Positions 23,766-35,976 of a stretch of 64,000 nucleotides of DNA are shown piece by piece. The position numbers and the translations under genes are program-made. Under the pieces are notes generated by a model that was given only the letters and a program-made list of their open reading frames with translations, made no database searches and was not told the origin of the DNA. The DNA is from Prorocentrum cordatum (Eukaryota; Sar; Dinophyceae; Prorocentrales; Prorocentraceae). Position 1 is the first letter of the stretch; each line of letters opens with the position of its first letter. The stretch is taken from positions 2,501 through 66,500 of the forward strand of contig CAUYUJ010000677.1 in assembly GCA_963575745.1 (NCBI GenBank), read 5' to 3'.

Positions 23766-25136
23766 GCGCGTGTCTGTGGCTATCCTATTGCAGTGGCAGC
23801 GCCCTCGTTTGTCGCGCCCAGGGGGGTGCGTTGCCTCCCCCTTCGTTCGACGCGGCCGGCTTTCACTCGCCGCGATCGCCTGGTTGCGCGGCGCAGCGTA
23901 GCGCTGCATGTTTTTTTTCTCGCTTTGCCGCGCCACAGCAGGCGGCGAAACGCTTCGCCCCCGCCCTTCTGCTCAGTTCGCTCGCGGCGCGGCATTCAGC
24001 GCCGCGCGGCAAGCTGCGCCCTGCGAGCGCTAATTATTGAGTTGGGCGCTGTCCAAGACCGCGCGGCTCTGCTCCTCTGCCGCCCGCCATTTCCCCTCCC
24101 CTCCAACCGCCCCGCCTCCATCCCCGCTCCTTGTCCATTCCTCCAGCTTCCTCGACGCTTCGCCGCCGCTGCGCCGCTGCCCTTCTCCGCGAAGATGCTG
24201 TCTTCGGGGTCCTCTCTCGCTTCGGGGGGGCTGTCCCGCGGCGGAGCTGCGGCCGCGCGAGCGCCGTCTTGGATGCGCCAGCCCCTCGTGGCTCGTGCAG
24301 GGCATTCCCTTTAGTTCGACGCGCGCCTCGGTATCGGCGTGGGCTGAACCATTTTACTACGCCGAAAAAGGCTGGTCGGAGCTGGAGCGCCCCTGAGAGA
24401 CCTCATTCTGCTTCTCCGAGTGTTCAGTCAATTCGCCTCGTTCCACCTTTGCTCGTTTTGGGCCGCGTGCTTGCTGGCACGGTGGGCGGCCGACCCTGGC
24501 GTTGGCAAGCCAAACCTCGATCCTATGATGGCTGCTGTCGAACACGGTGCTGCAAACGCACTGTTCGGTTTTGGGGCTGTCCGGGAAGTGGCGCGCACGT
24601 GCGGACGTGGCCGAGCCCTGTTGCTGCACGCGGGGTGGCACGGAACACTGCGCGCTGCCCACGGCAAAAAGGAGCTCCGCCAATCTATGATTTACATCCC
24701 CCGACCCATCCGCACCAGAGTGGATCCCCTCTTTCCCTCCTCTTCATCCTCCCAGGATCCGCTCCAAACGCGCCCCTGTCCGTTGTAGAGGCCGCGAGTA
24801 GTGGGCTGTCCAGGTTTTATTTGGTTGGCTTCGGCTGGGAAGCGATTTTGGCGCCGTTCCGTCAGCTCATTTTTTTCGCTATTGGTTTGGGCGGATCGCG
24901 TGGTTTGGTGGTTTGATCTTGCGTGGCGGGGCCGTGCAGTGGGCTCTCTCTGTGTTGTTGTCATTGCGGGCTGCTCTGCGCCACCACGCATCGAAAGAGC
25001 TCGGCCCAAACGATATCATACGTCCTGTGAGGGCTCTCGAATGGGCCTCTTGGAACTCTGTGGGAGGGACTCAGAAGCCCTCGGGGGGGGGCTCTGAGCG
25101 CTCGAACCCCGCCTGCCCACGAGCCCCGGTTACCCA
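23766..25136. other. unassigned region
   Basis: GC-rich sequence with short overlapping open frames on both strands and no domain I can recognise. Confidence 0.5.
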
Positions 25137-25590
25137 AACATTTACGACACATCTACGAAACATCTGCGAAACATCTACGAAACATCTACGAATCATTTAC
25201 GAAACATCTACGCACGCAAAAACATCTACGAAACACTTACGAAAGATCTACGAAACATCTCCGGTGCATTTCCGGGGGGTCGAAAACGACGCGGTCGCAT
25301 CTGCTGAAACCGTGGTCGCGCGAGCCCGATTCCGTCCACGGGCCGAACCTCGCCTGAAGTGCTGTAAATTACAATGCGTAAGCGAGGTGGTCGCGCGAGC
25401 CCGAATCCGCTCGCGGGGCGAACCTCGCCGGCAAAACATTTACAAACATCTACGAAACATCTACGAAACATCTACGCCCACAAGAACATCTACGAAACAT
25501 TTACGAAACATCTACGAAACATCTACGCACGCAAAAAACATCTACGAACCATCTACGAAACATCTACGAAACATCTCCGCCCCTTTCCCG
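25137..25590. repeat. 11-bp acatctacgaa minisatellite with inner duplication
   Basis: Two blocks of 11-bp units (acatctacgaa) at about 25137-25265 and 25436-25590 flank a pair of diverged copies of a segment of about 75 bp beginning gtggtcgcgcgagcccg (25312 and 25387). Both blocks are interrupted by acgcacgcaaaaa-like inserts. Confidence 0.85.
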
Positions 25591-27495
25591 CGGGTAAGCC
25601 ACGTCCCATGGGCTCGTCGCCGTGGCTGGATTCCTGAGTGCGACTACGGGTCGGCGCTGGCGGTCCGTGATCACCGGCATCGGGGGCTTGGAGCCGCGCG
25701 CGGGGGGGGGCGGGGTCGATGTGGGGGGCTAATCAATTGGCATGGCTTTGTGCGCGGTGTTTCCGCGGGGGGCAGGTTGACGTCGCGGGCATCGCAGCGC
25801 TGGCCGCTGCGTCGGGCGATTCTTCCATGAGCGGACCGAGCGCAGCATTAGAAGCAAGACGCAACGCAAGAAAGGCATCATACTGGGCAGAGTGTCCTGG
25901 AGTGCGTCCGAACGTCGGCCAGGGCCCCCTGGGCTGGTTTTTGGGCGGTCGTTTCGATTATTCTTTGGACAGTCTTCCCCAGGCCATAAGTCGCGGCCTC
26001 TACACTGTGACTCTCCGTATGGGTATGCCCTGGAAGCCGTTATCTCAATTGCGCTTGCTCAGTTGACATCAGAGCTTCTTTGGCAATGGCGGGCACGCAG
26101 AGGCATTGACTTCGATGACATCCTGTTGCGAAGCTATTTGCTCGGACGCGCGTGCGTGTGTGTATGTGTGTATGTGGTGTTTGCGTGTTTGTGTATGTGT
26201 CTGTTTGTGTGCGTGCATGCATCATGATTTCTTGTGCATGAGGTGTGGCTGTAGGAGACCAGGAGAGGCATCCCAAACATTTTTTTACTAGCAACCGCAT
26301 GTGTTTTTTTTGGGCACGCGGATGGCTTGAATTGCCACGGGTGTCGCGCAGAAGCATTGACCTCGACGGTTCGCTGTTGCGGGGTTGGACATACCCAACA
26401 GCATTCAAAAGCGCGCGTTTGCCATAGGAAGATTCTGGCGGAATGAGGGCGGCGCCGATGATGACCACCACATACCTCCAGTCCGCTGGAGTACACGACC
26501 GACCGCCCAGCTCTGACGGCTCGGTTCTTGGTGTTCGTGTGTCTCTGGCCGTCTTCCGCTGGAGGCTTTCGCCATTCTGTTAGCCCCTGGGGGAGCAGAT
26601 TCGCCACGATGTCTTGGGCCGTTTGGGTGCCATTCGGAGGGCAAGGCGGAGGAGGAGAGGGAGTAATGACATGAGGTGACGGAGATCAGTCAAGCCTGGG
26701 ATCGAGATATATCGCCTCAGAGCATTCCAGAGCGCTCCGGAACGCCCGCGGCGCCCGATACATCCTCCAGGACCGCCAGATCTCAGAGATCCCCGATTTC
26801 TCCCGATCCGATGTTGTTTGGTGTTTTAGTTTCGCTTCAGGGAAGGGAAGAAGAGGGTTGAATACCGCGGATTAGTGCCAGGAGGAGGGCTGAAGTTGGT
26901 CGGGAGATGGACGGACAGGAGCCTCGAGCGGCTCGCCGCGTTCTTCTGCCCAGGCTCACCTGTTGCAGGTTGGTCGGCGCGCTACTGTTGGGGTACAGTG
27001 TGGTTTCTTCCTCCTTCCTCCGCTCCGCCCTCGTCAGCGCCAGCGCCTTCGTCTCGCCCTGGAGGATATGGCGATGGCGGTCCCGCGGCAGGACAGCCTG
27101 CCGACTCCCCAGTCGCATCTTGAAAGTTGGAATCGCGTCATTGGGGTTTCGAGGCCAAAATTGTGTCGCGGGTTTGGCCGTGCACCGTCTCCTGTTCTCG
27201 CTGCCTCCGCTGGCCGCCCCACAGTCGAATCTTGTGGTCCGCTCCTGTCTTCTCCCTCCCCAGAAAACCTTTCGCAATGCACGAGGGGTGGAGGTACCCG
27301 GTCACGCTGCTGATGCCCGCCACGTGCGAGACGTTGCGCTGCCCCGCCGGCGAGGCGCTGAAGCCAGGCAGCCCCCGGGGGGCTCGATCGCCAGGGCGCG
27401 TGCCGGCGGCGCCGCCGCGCGGGTTTGGCCTGCCCATCGCGCAGCCGCCACCAGACCTCAGCGGATGGACAGGTACCGATCCAGCTGCTCGTCCT
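25591..27495. other. unassigned region with GT microsatellite
   Basis: A GT/TATG-rich microsatellite lies at about 26145-26220. No gene is supported elsewhere in the stretch. Confidence 0.5.
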
Positions 27496-27555
27496 TGGAG
27501 GAGGAGGAGGAGGAGGAGGAGGAGGAGGAGGAGGAGGAGGAGGAGGAGGAGGAAG
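27496..27555. repeat. GGA trinucleotide microsatellite
   Basis: About 20 almost perfect GGA/GAG units. They encode poly-Glu, poly-Gly or poly-Arg depending on frame and mark no gene by themselves. Confidence 0.9.
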
Positions 27556-27574
27556 GGAGGGAGGAAAGGTCCCA

Positions 27575-27660
27575 GAGGCCCTTGTGGCCACGGCTGGACT
27601 CGCCGCGAAAGTTTGGTCAGAGTGCACCCCAGGAGAGGTGCGGGGAGTGGCGGCATCGCT
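27575..27660. repeat. dispersed repeat RepB, copy 1
   Basis: One of four copies in the window (others at 45185-45275, 46760-46865 and 55210-55310). They share a gccacggctgga block followed about 25-45 bp later by caccccaggagaggt and a ggggag box. This copy reads ccacggctggactcgcc then gtgcaccccaggagaggtgc. Confidence 0.65.
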
Positions 27661-28129
27661 CGGGGTCCCGAAGCCGTGCGGTGACAGGCCGTCCGGTGGC
27701 CAGTGAGCTCGAGATATCCCGCATGACCTCGCCGCACTCACCGCACGTTTTTGGGACCCTCAGGGAACGGCCCAGGTCCCAAAACTGTGCGGTGACTCCG
27801 AGTTCCGAGTCCCCACTGAGTCACCACACTCTGCGATCTGGTGCGAACCCTACCCCTGCGGGTCCACCCGACGCTGGTACATTGGGCACCGCCGCTGGAG
27901 TTTTCTCGGCTCCAGATTCCGAACCCTGGCCGGCGTTTCGGAGTTCTGGCCTGCGAGGGTAGGGTCCACACGTGGTTGCCTGCGCACGGTGTGGCCACCG
28001 CACCGCCTTGGAGGCCCCCTGAGGTTGGTACCTTTTCTTTGTGCCTCCCCGAGACCTGCCCCCATGCGATCCGAGGGGCCCGCGGGTACCCGGGCCGCTT
28101 GCCAGCGGGGGCGAAATGGCGGCGCGCCT

Positions 28130-28265
28130 GGAGCTCTTGGCCACTTGGAGCCTTCTTGGAGCGTTCTTGGGGCGCCTTGAGGCATCTTGGGGTCTCTTGA
28201 GCCATTTTGGAGGTCATCTTGGGCTTCCCGAGGCCATCTTGGAACCGTCTTGGGCCATCTTGGAC
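28130..28265. repeat. degenerate TCTTGGGGCC-type minisatellite
   Basis: Units such as gagccttcttggagcgttct and ggccatcttggaaccgtctt match the family seen at 8395-8560. Confidence 0.6.
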
Positions 28266-28463
28266 GCTCCAACCCCTCGCCGCCCCCCTCCCCGTCCAGG
28301 TCCAGGGGAGGGGGTAGGGGGAGGGGTCAAGACCCCCTCCCCGCCCGCAAGCCGTCTCGCTCACTCCCACCGGCCCTCCCAACACATACGTAGCACCCGA
28401 GTCTGGCCCGAGCCTCAGCATATTCAGCAGTCGTCTTTGGATGGGCAGCTACTGGGGGCCAAT

Positions 28464-28465
<2 letters not shown>

Positions 28466-28519
<54 letters not shown>

Positions 28520-28965
28520 CGCCGCTGCCCGCCGCCGCCGCCGCCGCCCGCCGCTGCCCGCCGCCGCCGCGCCGCTGCTGCCGCCGCCGCCGCCGCCGCC
28601 CGCCGCCGCCGCCGCCGCCGCCCGCCTGCCGCCGCCGCCGCCGCCGCCCGCCGCTGCCCGCCGCCGCCGCGCCGCCGCCGCCGCCGCCGCCGCCCGCCGC
28701 CGCCGCCCGCCGCCGCCGCCCGCCGCCGCCCGCCGCCGCCGCGCGCCGCCGCCGCCGCCGCCCGCCGCCGCCGCCGCCGCCCGCCCGCCGCCGCCGCTGC
28801 CCGCCGCCGCCGCGCCGCTGCTGCCGCCGCCGCCGCCGTCGCCGCCCGCCCCGCCCCCGCCCCTGCACCCGCCGCCGCCGTTGCCGCCGCCGCCCGCCGC
28901 AGCCGCCGCCGCCGCCGCCGCCACCGCCGCCGCAGACGCCGCAGCCGCCGCCGCCGCCAAGTGTA
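28466..28965. repeat. CCG/CCGCTG microsatellite, about 500 bp
   Basis: Nearly pure CCG with scattered CTG and single-base insertions that shift the phase. It gives poly-Pro, poly-Arg and poly-Ala frames on the plus strand and poly-Gly, poly-Ala and poly-Arg on the minus strand. Confidence 0.95.
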
Positions 28966-29307
28966 TTCTGTATTGTTTTTTTGACAGGGATGGTTGGGGG
29001 GGGGCCGCATCGGGTTGGCCGCGCATGTTCCGAATTTGGAGGCAAAGTGTGTTTTGTATGGTTTTTTTTTACAAGAGGGATGGTGGGGGGGGGGGTCGTC
29101 ATGGACTCGGGTTGGCCCCCAGTCGCCTGGGGGAGGGGGTGTTTATTAATAGGGGACAGTGATAATTTCCTCCCCAAGAGACACAAGGGGGTTGGAATAG
29201 AAAACTCCCTAGACCACCTACGCCTGGAGGGTTGGTGGGATTTGGGAAGGACGGGCATCTAAAACATTGTTAGTTGTATATATGTTTACATCTATACACT
29301 ATATACA

Positions 29308-29430
29308 TTCTATGCATTATGTATGCATGTATGTATGTATGTATGTATGTATGTATGTATCTATGTATGTATGTATGTATGTTTGTATGTATGTATGTAT
29401 GTATGTAAATATGTATATCTGTATATATGC

Positions 29431-29492
<62 letters not shown>

Positions 29493-29612
29493 GTGTATAT
29501 GTATATGTGTATGTATGTATGTATGTATGTATGTATGTATGTATGTATGTATGTATGTATGTATGTATGTATGTATGTATGTATGTATGTATGTATGTAT
29601 GTATGTGTATAT
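29308..29612. repeat. TATG tetranucleotide microsatellite
   Basis: Runs of gtat interrupted in the middle (29420-29510) by a gtatat hexanucleotide phase. About 300 bp in total. Confidence 0.95.
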
Positions 29613-29699
29613 ATATACGAGAATGGGAATCCTGGAATCTGTATCTACTTGTTGGTCTCTCCGTTGGGCCTTTTGCTCGCTTTCCCCCCTTCTGGGCGC

Positions 29700-29840
29700 G
29701 CCGAACCGACCCAAACCTCCCCGATCCAACTCCGAACGACCCAAACCGACCCGAAGCGACCCGCGCCGAAGTGACCCAAAGCGACCCCGAGCGGCCCCAA
29801 CCGACCTGAACCGACCGCAACCCACCCGAATCCGCCCCCG
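29700..29840. repeat. CGACCCAAAC-type minisatellite
   Basis: Degenerate units of about 10-11 bp resembling cgacccaaac or cgacctgaac repeat roughly 13 times. Confidence 0.75.
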
Positions 29841-30012
29841 CCGAACGGGGGTGGCCCCGCACGGCGCCTCGCGGTCTGGGCCGCGGGGCCCTTCTGCCTC
29901 CGGGCCCGGGGGTGGCCGCGGGCCTTACGCCGCGCGCGGCGCGGGGCGCGTTTTGTGTGTGCGTCGTTTGCTCGGGGGGGGGCCATCGAGGAGCAGTGTG
30001 GATCATCTTGAG

Positions 30013-30183
30013 ATGATGGGCCTGTTTTCCACCACCACCGTAAGTTGAAGGGGGAGGGGGTCCTCCTCCTCCTCCTCCACCCCTTCCTCCTCCTCCTCCT
30101 CAACCTCCTCCTCCTCGTCCTCCGCCTCCTTTCCCCCTCCAGCTTCTGGTGGTGGTGGTGGTGGTGGAAAACAGGCCCATCAT
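30013..30183. mobile_element. foldback element, copy 1
   Basis: The first 27 bases (30013-30039) are the exact reverse complement of the last 27 (30157-30183). The outer arm starts atgatgggcctgttttcc and continues into CCA repeats. Inside the arms, a gttgaagggggagg segment pairs imperfectly with ccccctccagctt, and the loop is a CTC-rich tract. A second copy with the same arms lies at 40949-41156. The structure fits a short foldback or MITE-type non-autonomous element. No transposase is encoded. Confidence 0.8.
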
Positions 30184-30360
30184 GAGAGCAGGTGGGCGCA
30201 CGTAATCCAAACGTGTGCACGGGGAGGAGGCGTCCGAGCGGTGGCAGGGTGGCCTGGGCTGCGCCGCTCGTGCGGGAGCCTCCCCTCCCTCGGTGCGGCC
30301 CGGCGTCTCCCAGCACCGGCGGCTCCCACCACCACCACAGAGCCAAGCATCGAAGAAGAA

Positions 30361-30530
30361 ACAAACACATACACAGAAACTTTTGGCGCTCCGCGCGGAT
30401 TTCTTGGATCCGCGCCTGGGCCCCCCGGCGGCGCCTCCGGCGCCGCCCCTGGCGCGCTCCGCGCGCCAGGGAGGGGGGTGTAGCGCGAATCCGAGAAATC
30501 CACGTGGAGCGCCAACAGTTTATGTTTTTG
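30361..30530. mobile_element. short inverted-repeat element, copy 1
   Basis: The left arm (about 30363-30409, containing ttggcgctccgcgcggattt) pairs imperfectly with the right arm (about 30488-30529, containing aaatccacgtggagcgccaa). The GC core contains ggcgcctccggcgccgcccc and gcgctccgcgcgccaggga. A related element is at 30811-30953 and a core-only copy at 8096-8133 in reverse. It is probably a MITE-like element. Confidence 0.7.
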
Positions 30531-30810
30531 TGGTTCGTTTTTTTTTTTTTTTTTCCTCTTCTTCTTCTTCTAAAACATCCGGAAGGATGCGTGGGCAGAA
30601 GAGCGCGCGACTGGCAACCCCTTCGGCGTTGCGAAAAGGGCAGCGGAGAACAAAACGCTTCACGACCGTGGAGCAGAACGTGGAGCGCCCGCCTGTGAAG
30701 CAGAAGTGCAGAGGGGAGGAGGTGAGGGAATAATCGCGGTTCAAGTGCAACCTTGTCCAGGCGTGCTGCAAGCTGAGATGGCCCAGCTTTTCGAGGAGCA
30801 GCAAATTGCA

Positions 30811-30953
30811 CAAACACAGACTTTCGACAGTCCGCGCGGATTTCGTTGATCTGCGCTGGGCCCCCCTGGTGGCGCCTTTTGCGGCACCCCTGGCGCGCTC
30901 CGCGCTCCAGGGAGGGGGGTGAAGTGCGGATTGCCGTCGAAAGTTTGTGTTTA
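30811..30953. mobile_element. short inverted-repeat element, copy 2
   Basis: The left terminus aaacacagactttcgac (30812-30828) pairs with gtcgaaagtttgtgttt on the right (ending at 30952) with one mismatch in 17. The core keeps cccctggcgcgctccgcg and ccagggaggggggtg, as in copy 1. The termini differ from copy 1, so arms and core have diverged at different rates. Confidence 0.7.
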
Positions 30954-31164
30954 TACAGTGCTGGTTCCTCTAGCGTCTCGTGCGGCGGACTTCATGGCGC
31001 TGGCTCAGTCTCCAGCCCACCCCTCTGCACGTGGGTAGGGCTCAGTGTGGAAGGGTTGCTCACAGTTTGCCCGAGGTGCTGCCTGGAGTCCGGTCTAGGC
31101 CCAGGTCTCTTGCACCAGTCTTCTCTCAATCGTGCACAGCCATGACACCAGAGCGCGGCAAGGA

Positions 31165-31700
31165 CGAGACAGTGGTGATGATGATGATGCTGATGATGAT
31201 GATGTTGTTGTTGATGTTGATTTTGATGTTGGTGATGCTGGTGATAGTGATGATGCTGATGCTGATGCTGCTGATGATGATGACGATGCTGATGCTGATG
31301 CTGATATTGATGTTGATGCTGATGATGATGCGGAAGATGGCATGGTGCTGCTGCTGATGATGATGCTGATGTGGATGATACTGTTGTTGGTAATGGTGAT
31401 GCTGATGTTGTTGGTGATGGTGATGCTGAGTATGATGATGCTGTTTATGCTGCCGATGCTGATGGCGACGATGGGGGCGATGACGACGATAATGCTGATG
31501 TTGATGATGCTGATAACGCTGATGATGATGCTGATGCTGATGACAAAGTTGCTGATGCTGATGCTGATGATGACGATGCTGCTGCTGCTGATTATGATGA
31601 TGATGTTGTTGTTGTTGTTGTTGGTGGCGGTGGTGGTGACAACGACGACGATCAGGGAGATGATGAGGATGATTCTGACGGCGGCGACCAGGAGGAGTAG
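31165..31700. repeat. GAT/GCT trinucleotide repeat array
   Basis: A degenerate array of tgatgatgctgatg-type units. It is open in several frames on both strands (Asp/Met-rich plus, His/Ile/Ser-rich minus), purely as a repeat effect. Confidence 0.95.
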
Positions 31701-31914
31701 CAGGAGGAGGAGGAGCGTAACCATAACAAAAGGGCGTCCTGGAGGGAAATGGGCCCTGGAGTTGTTTTGCGGTTTTCCTTGCTCCCGCGGCCCTTCCCTG
31801 GCCCCCGAGACCATCAAGAGACGAGCAGATGGTTTCGGGAAAGCCCTGGGGTCCAGCACCCGTCTCCTCCATGACCCGCTTCTTTCGTAATAAAGATCTG
31901 TATGAGGAGACGGC

Positions 31915-32110
31915 GTAGGTGGATGATGATGGTGATGATGGTGATGATGGTGGTGGTGATGATGTTGGTGACGATGGCAATGCTGAGGATGATGTTGATG
32001 AGTTTGGTGAAGACGAGGAGGAGGATGAGGTGGAGGAAGATGACGAGAGAGAGAGGAGGAGGGGGAGGAGGAGGAGGAGGAGGTGGAGGATGAGGAGGAG
32101 GAGGAGCGTA
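31915..32110. repeat. GAT then GGA repeat array
   Basis: gatgatggtgatgatgg-like units change at about 32020 into gaggag and ggaggagga units. Confidence 0.9.
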
Positions 32111-33904
32111 GTTTTGTCTATTGCAGCTCTCCCCTCGTGCAGGCATCGGGCAGGCGATCGCGAAGGAGCCCCATGGCCACTTCTCTTTTGCCCCCTCCCC
32201 TCCGCACCGCACATAGAAGCGCTGATGATATGTGTTATGCACTTTGGAATGCGCACGGTTTGGTTTGTTTCTGGGCTGTTGTTTCGGTCTCTCTCTCCCT
32301 CCCTTTCTCTTCTCTCTTCCTCCTTCATCCTTCCTCGCCTTGTGCTTCCTCCTCTTCTTTCCTCTTTCCTGCTCCCTCCTCCTCCCTCCTTCCGCCTCCC
32401 TCCTTCTCCTCGGTGGTGGCGGAGGTGGTTGTGATTAAGTATGGGTCAGGCCCAGACGCCAGTTGCCCCCTCGGGACGACTCTCCGTGGAGGCTTCTGGG
32501 CCTCGACCCGATCCCTGAGCGAGCTGCTCCATGGGTTGCTGACAAGGCAGTCCACTCATCCCACGTCCTGTGGCAGAAGGGCTCCTTTACCTTCGGCGGT
32601 GAATGCGGCTCATGGGCAATTGCTCGCCCAGACCCCTTGTGGGAGCCGTGATCTGCCGCCACTTTGGGTCCGCACGCTGTCACTAAGCACGAGCTAGAAG
32701 TCTTGCAGCGTCTATGCAAAGGGCTGCCGCCCTCCAAGGCTGCAGGCTGCTGGGTGCACTAATTCTTCCCCCTGCCCGTCCCCCCCGATCTTTTGCATTC
32801 TGGAGTTTGGCTGGCAGCGTCGCGCTGTGAAATCCTCCTTCCTCCCTCTTCCTCCTTCCTCCTTCCCCTTTCTTTATCTTCCTTCCTCGTCTTTGCGCTT
32901 CCGCCTCTTCGGGTTGCCTGGGGCTTGGCCTGCTTCCTGGCCTCCGAGCCCTCGTCTAGACTGTTTTGGATCAAGGCTCCGATGGCCTTCGGTTGATCAT
33001 TCAGAATAATACATGAGACACCCCTAACCATAGCAAAATGATTTCGTGGCCCAACTTAGGCCCTCGGTTTTTAGAGCTATCCCTAGATCGGTGGGTGGTC
33101 TCGTCTGTAACACATTCAGAAGCGACCCCCTATCCCCAATGCTCTTGGCCCTTCTAACTTAGGTCCCCTTCCAAAGGATTAGGGGTACTTGCATTGCTAA
33201 TCATTTGAGCCAGGGGCTGTTCGGCAAACAAGAACATCCACATCACGGAGCTGGTGATGCTATCTTCGGCAGTTGGCTTGTGATCGGCGTTTTTCCAACT
33301 CTCCTGTGTCGGGTCTTCGTTCTGAAAGGATCGCTGCTGATCTCCTTCCTCTCCCACCTCCTCCCGTCCTCCCCTCCTCGCCTCCACCTTTGTCCTCCCT
33401 AGCATCCTTCTACCTCCTGCGTTTTTGTCCCAGCTCTCCTGTCCCAGGCTCTCGTTTTGGTTAGAGCACCCGCTGCCTCAACTCCTGCCTCCCGCCTCCT
33501 CTTCTCCTGCCTCTTGCTTTCTGACTGCCTTCTGCCCCCTACCATATTGGCCTTCTGCCTCCTGCCTGCCTCCCCGTAACTCCGGCCTGCCTCTTGGGTG
33601 TCTCTCGCCTCGCCTCCTTGGGCGGCGCCATCTGTTCAACCGTTGCCCGTGACGTGTCAAAGGTGTCGGGACCACACCCATCAGAGAGCTTAAGAGGCAA
33701 GCGGCAGCTTTTTGCGACAAAATATCAACTTGCGTGGATTCCAGATTCTCTTGAAGCAAGCCAAGAATCTGGACTGGACCCTGGTCGTGTGTTCTTTATG
33801 CCTTTTTTTCCCCGTACACGGTTCGTATCTGTGGACCTGGGCTACTTACTGATTAAGAACATGCTTGGAGTGAAGCCCCTTTTCTTAGCCTAAGATGTTC
33901 TCCG
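32111..33904. other. unassigned, pyrimidine-rich region
   Basis: Contains CTTCCTCCT-rich tracts at about 32285-32415, 32830-32890 and 33345-33580. The segment 33000-33340 has lower GC than its surroundings and no long frame. No gene is supported. Confidence 0.5.
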
Positions 33905-34870
33905 CTCTGAGCAGGGGTGTAGACCTCGCCCTCCCTGGGCGCTGCCAACTGCTTAAACGTCGCCGCTTTCGCGAGCTCCTGGGGGGGCCCACGAATTGCG
34001 CTCCCCCGTCGTAGGGGCCTTCCGCGGATCCAGATTCGACGCCGCCTTTCCTGGGGGCTGCCAACTGCGCAACCGTCGCCGCTTCCGTGGGCTTGGAGGT
34101 CCAGCGGGGTGTGCCTTACGCAGACCCGAGCAAGACCTCACCCTCCCTCGGTGCTGCCAGCGCCGCAGTCACTTTGCGAGCTTCTGAGAAGTCCAGCGGA
34201 GCGGGGCCCCTCGCGGACCCGAACGTGACCTCGCCCTCCCTGGGGCGGCTCGGCAAGCTCGTGAGCTCCTGAAAGGTGCAGCAGAGTAATGCGCTACGCA
34301 GATGCAAACGAGGCCTCGCCCTCCTTGGGCGGTGCCAACTGCGCAATTGTCGCCACTTTCTTCAACTCCTGGGAGGTCTGGCGGAGTGGGGCCTTACGCG
34401 GACACAAAGAGACCTCGCCTTTCATGGGGTTTCCACTTCGCAGCCGTTGCCAATCTCTCGCCTGGGAGGTCCTGCGGAGTGGGGCCTTGTGCGGGCCCAA
34501 GCGAGGCCTGGCCTTCATCGGCGGCTGCCAACTGTGCGACTGCTGTCACTTTCGTGGACGACTGAGTGACGCCGCGAACGGATTCACACTAAACCTTGCC
34601 CCCCCCCCCGCCCCCCTGGGCTGCTGCCACCCGCTGCCATCGGACTGACGCTTTTAACATTTTCAAGCTAGACCTCCCCTCCCTGGGCGCTGTCAGCTTC
34701 TTAACTGTCGCCACTTTCGGGAGCTCCTTGGAGGTCCAGCTGCGAGAGGCCTTGAAGAGATCCAAGCGTGACCTTGCCTCCCTAGGCGGTGCCATCTGCG
34801 GAAGCGTCACCACTTCCCAGCGCTCCTGGAAGGTCCAGAGGGGTCACGCCTGAAATGGGTCCAAACTAGA
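33905..34870. repeat. satellite of about 100-115 bp, roughly nine units
   Basis: Units share acctcgccctccctgggcg, a tgccaactgcgcaaccgtcg block, a cgccactttcg block and an aggtccagcggagtggggcc block. Divergence between units is considerable. Open frames here are repeat translations. Confidence 0.85.
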
Positions 34871-35099
34871 TGTCGCCTCGCTGGGCGCTGCCAAGTGCGC
34901 AACTGTCGTTTTTCCTGGAAAGGGCGCAGGCGCAGGGTTCTCTTTTGGTAGTTGGTTTCCCCCCGGTCCCGACGGCTGTAGGGCCGGCGAACGGAGGATG
35001 TCTCAGGCGAAATGCTTGTTTTCACGTGTCCAGGTCGGCCAGAGGGGTATCTAACATGGTTGTCCCTCGCTGGCGCCCCAGACGACCGCATGTTGGATA

Positions 35100-35225
35100 T
35101 CCTCATGCTGATGCTGATGCTGCTGCTGAGGCTGACGCTGATGCTGCTGCTGCTAATGATGACTAAACTGATGATGATGATGCTGATGATGATGATGATG
35201 ATGATGATGCTGATGATGCTGCTGC

Positions 35226-35260
<35 letters not shown>

Positions 35261-35930
35261 CTACTGATACTGAGCATGATGATGCCGATACTGCTAATGA
35301 TGATGCTGATGATGCTGCTGCTGATGCTTCTGATGTTGCTGATGCTGATGGTGATGCTGCTGCTGAGGCTGATGCTGCTGCTGCTGCTGCTGCTGACGAT
35401 GACAATTATTATGATATTGATAGTGATGATGCTGATACTGCTGCTGATGCTGCTCATGATGATGGTCGTAACGACACTGACGACACCGACGACGACGATG
35501 ATGATGCAGATGATGCAGATGATGCTGCTGATGATGCTGCTGATGATGCTGATGATGATTATGAGGATGATGGTGATGCTGACGTCGATGATGATGATAC
35601 TGATGATGCTGATGATGGTGATGGTGATGATGCTGATGATGATCATGATGCTGTTGTTGACGGTGGTGATGATGCTGATGATGATGGTGATGATGATGAC
35701 GATGCTGATGCTGATTATGACGGTGATCATGGTGCTGGTGATGGTATTGTTGATGGTGGTAATGCTGATGATGCTGTTGCTGATGATGATGCTGATGATG
35801 CTGATGATGATGCGGGTGCTGCTGCTGCTGATGATGATGCTGATGATGATGCTGCTGCTGTTGATGACGATCATGATCATGATCATGATCATGATGACGA
35901 TGCTGGTGGTGGTGACGATGGTGGTAATGC

Positions 35931-35976
<46 letters not shown>

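Noticed and set aside
28041-29262. Pro/Arg/Gly-rich proteins over the CCG tract
   Set aside because: The frames are created by the CCG microsatellite and the phases change repeatedly.
33448-33490. tRNA gene (tggttagagcac resembles an A box; a similar word is at 45502)
   Set aside because: No B box, acceptor stem or anticodon arm can be formed downstream at either place.
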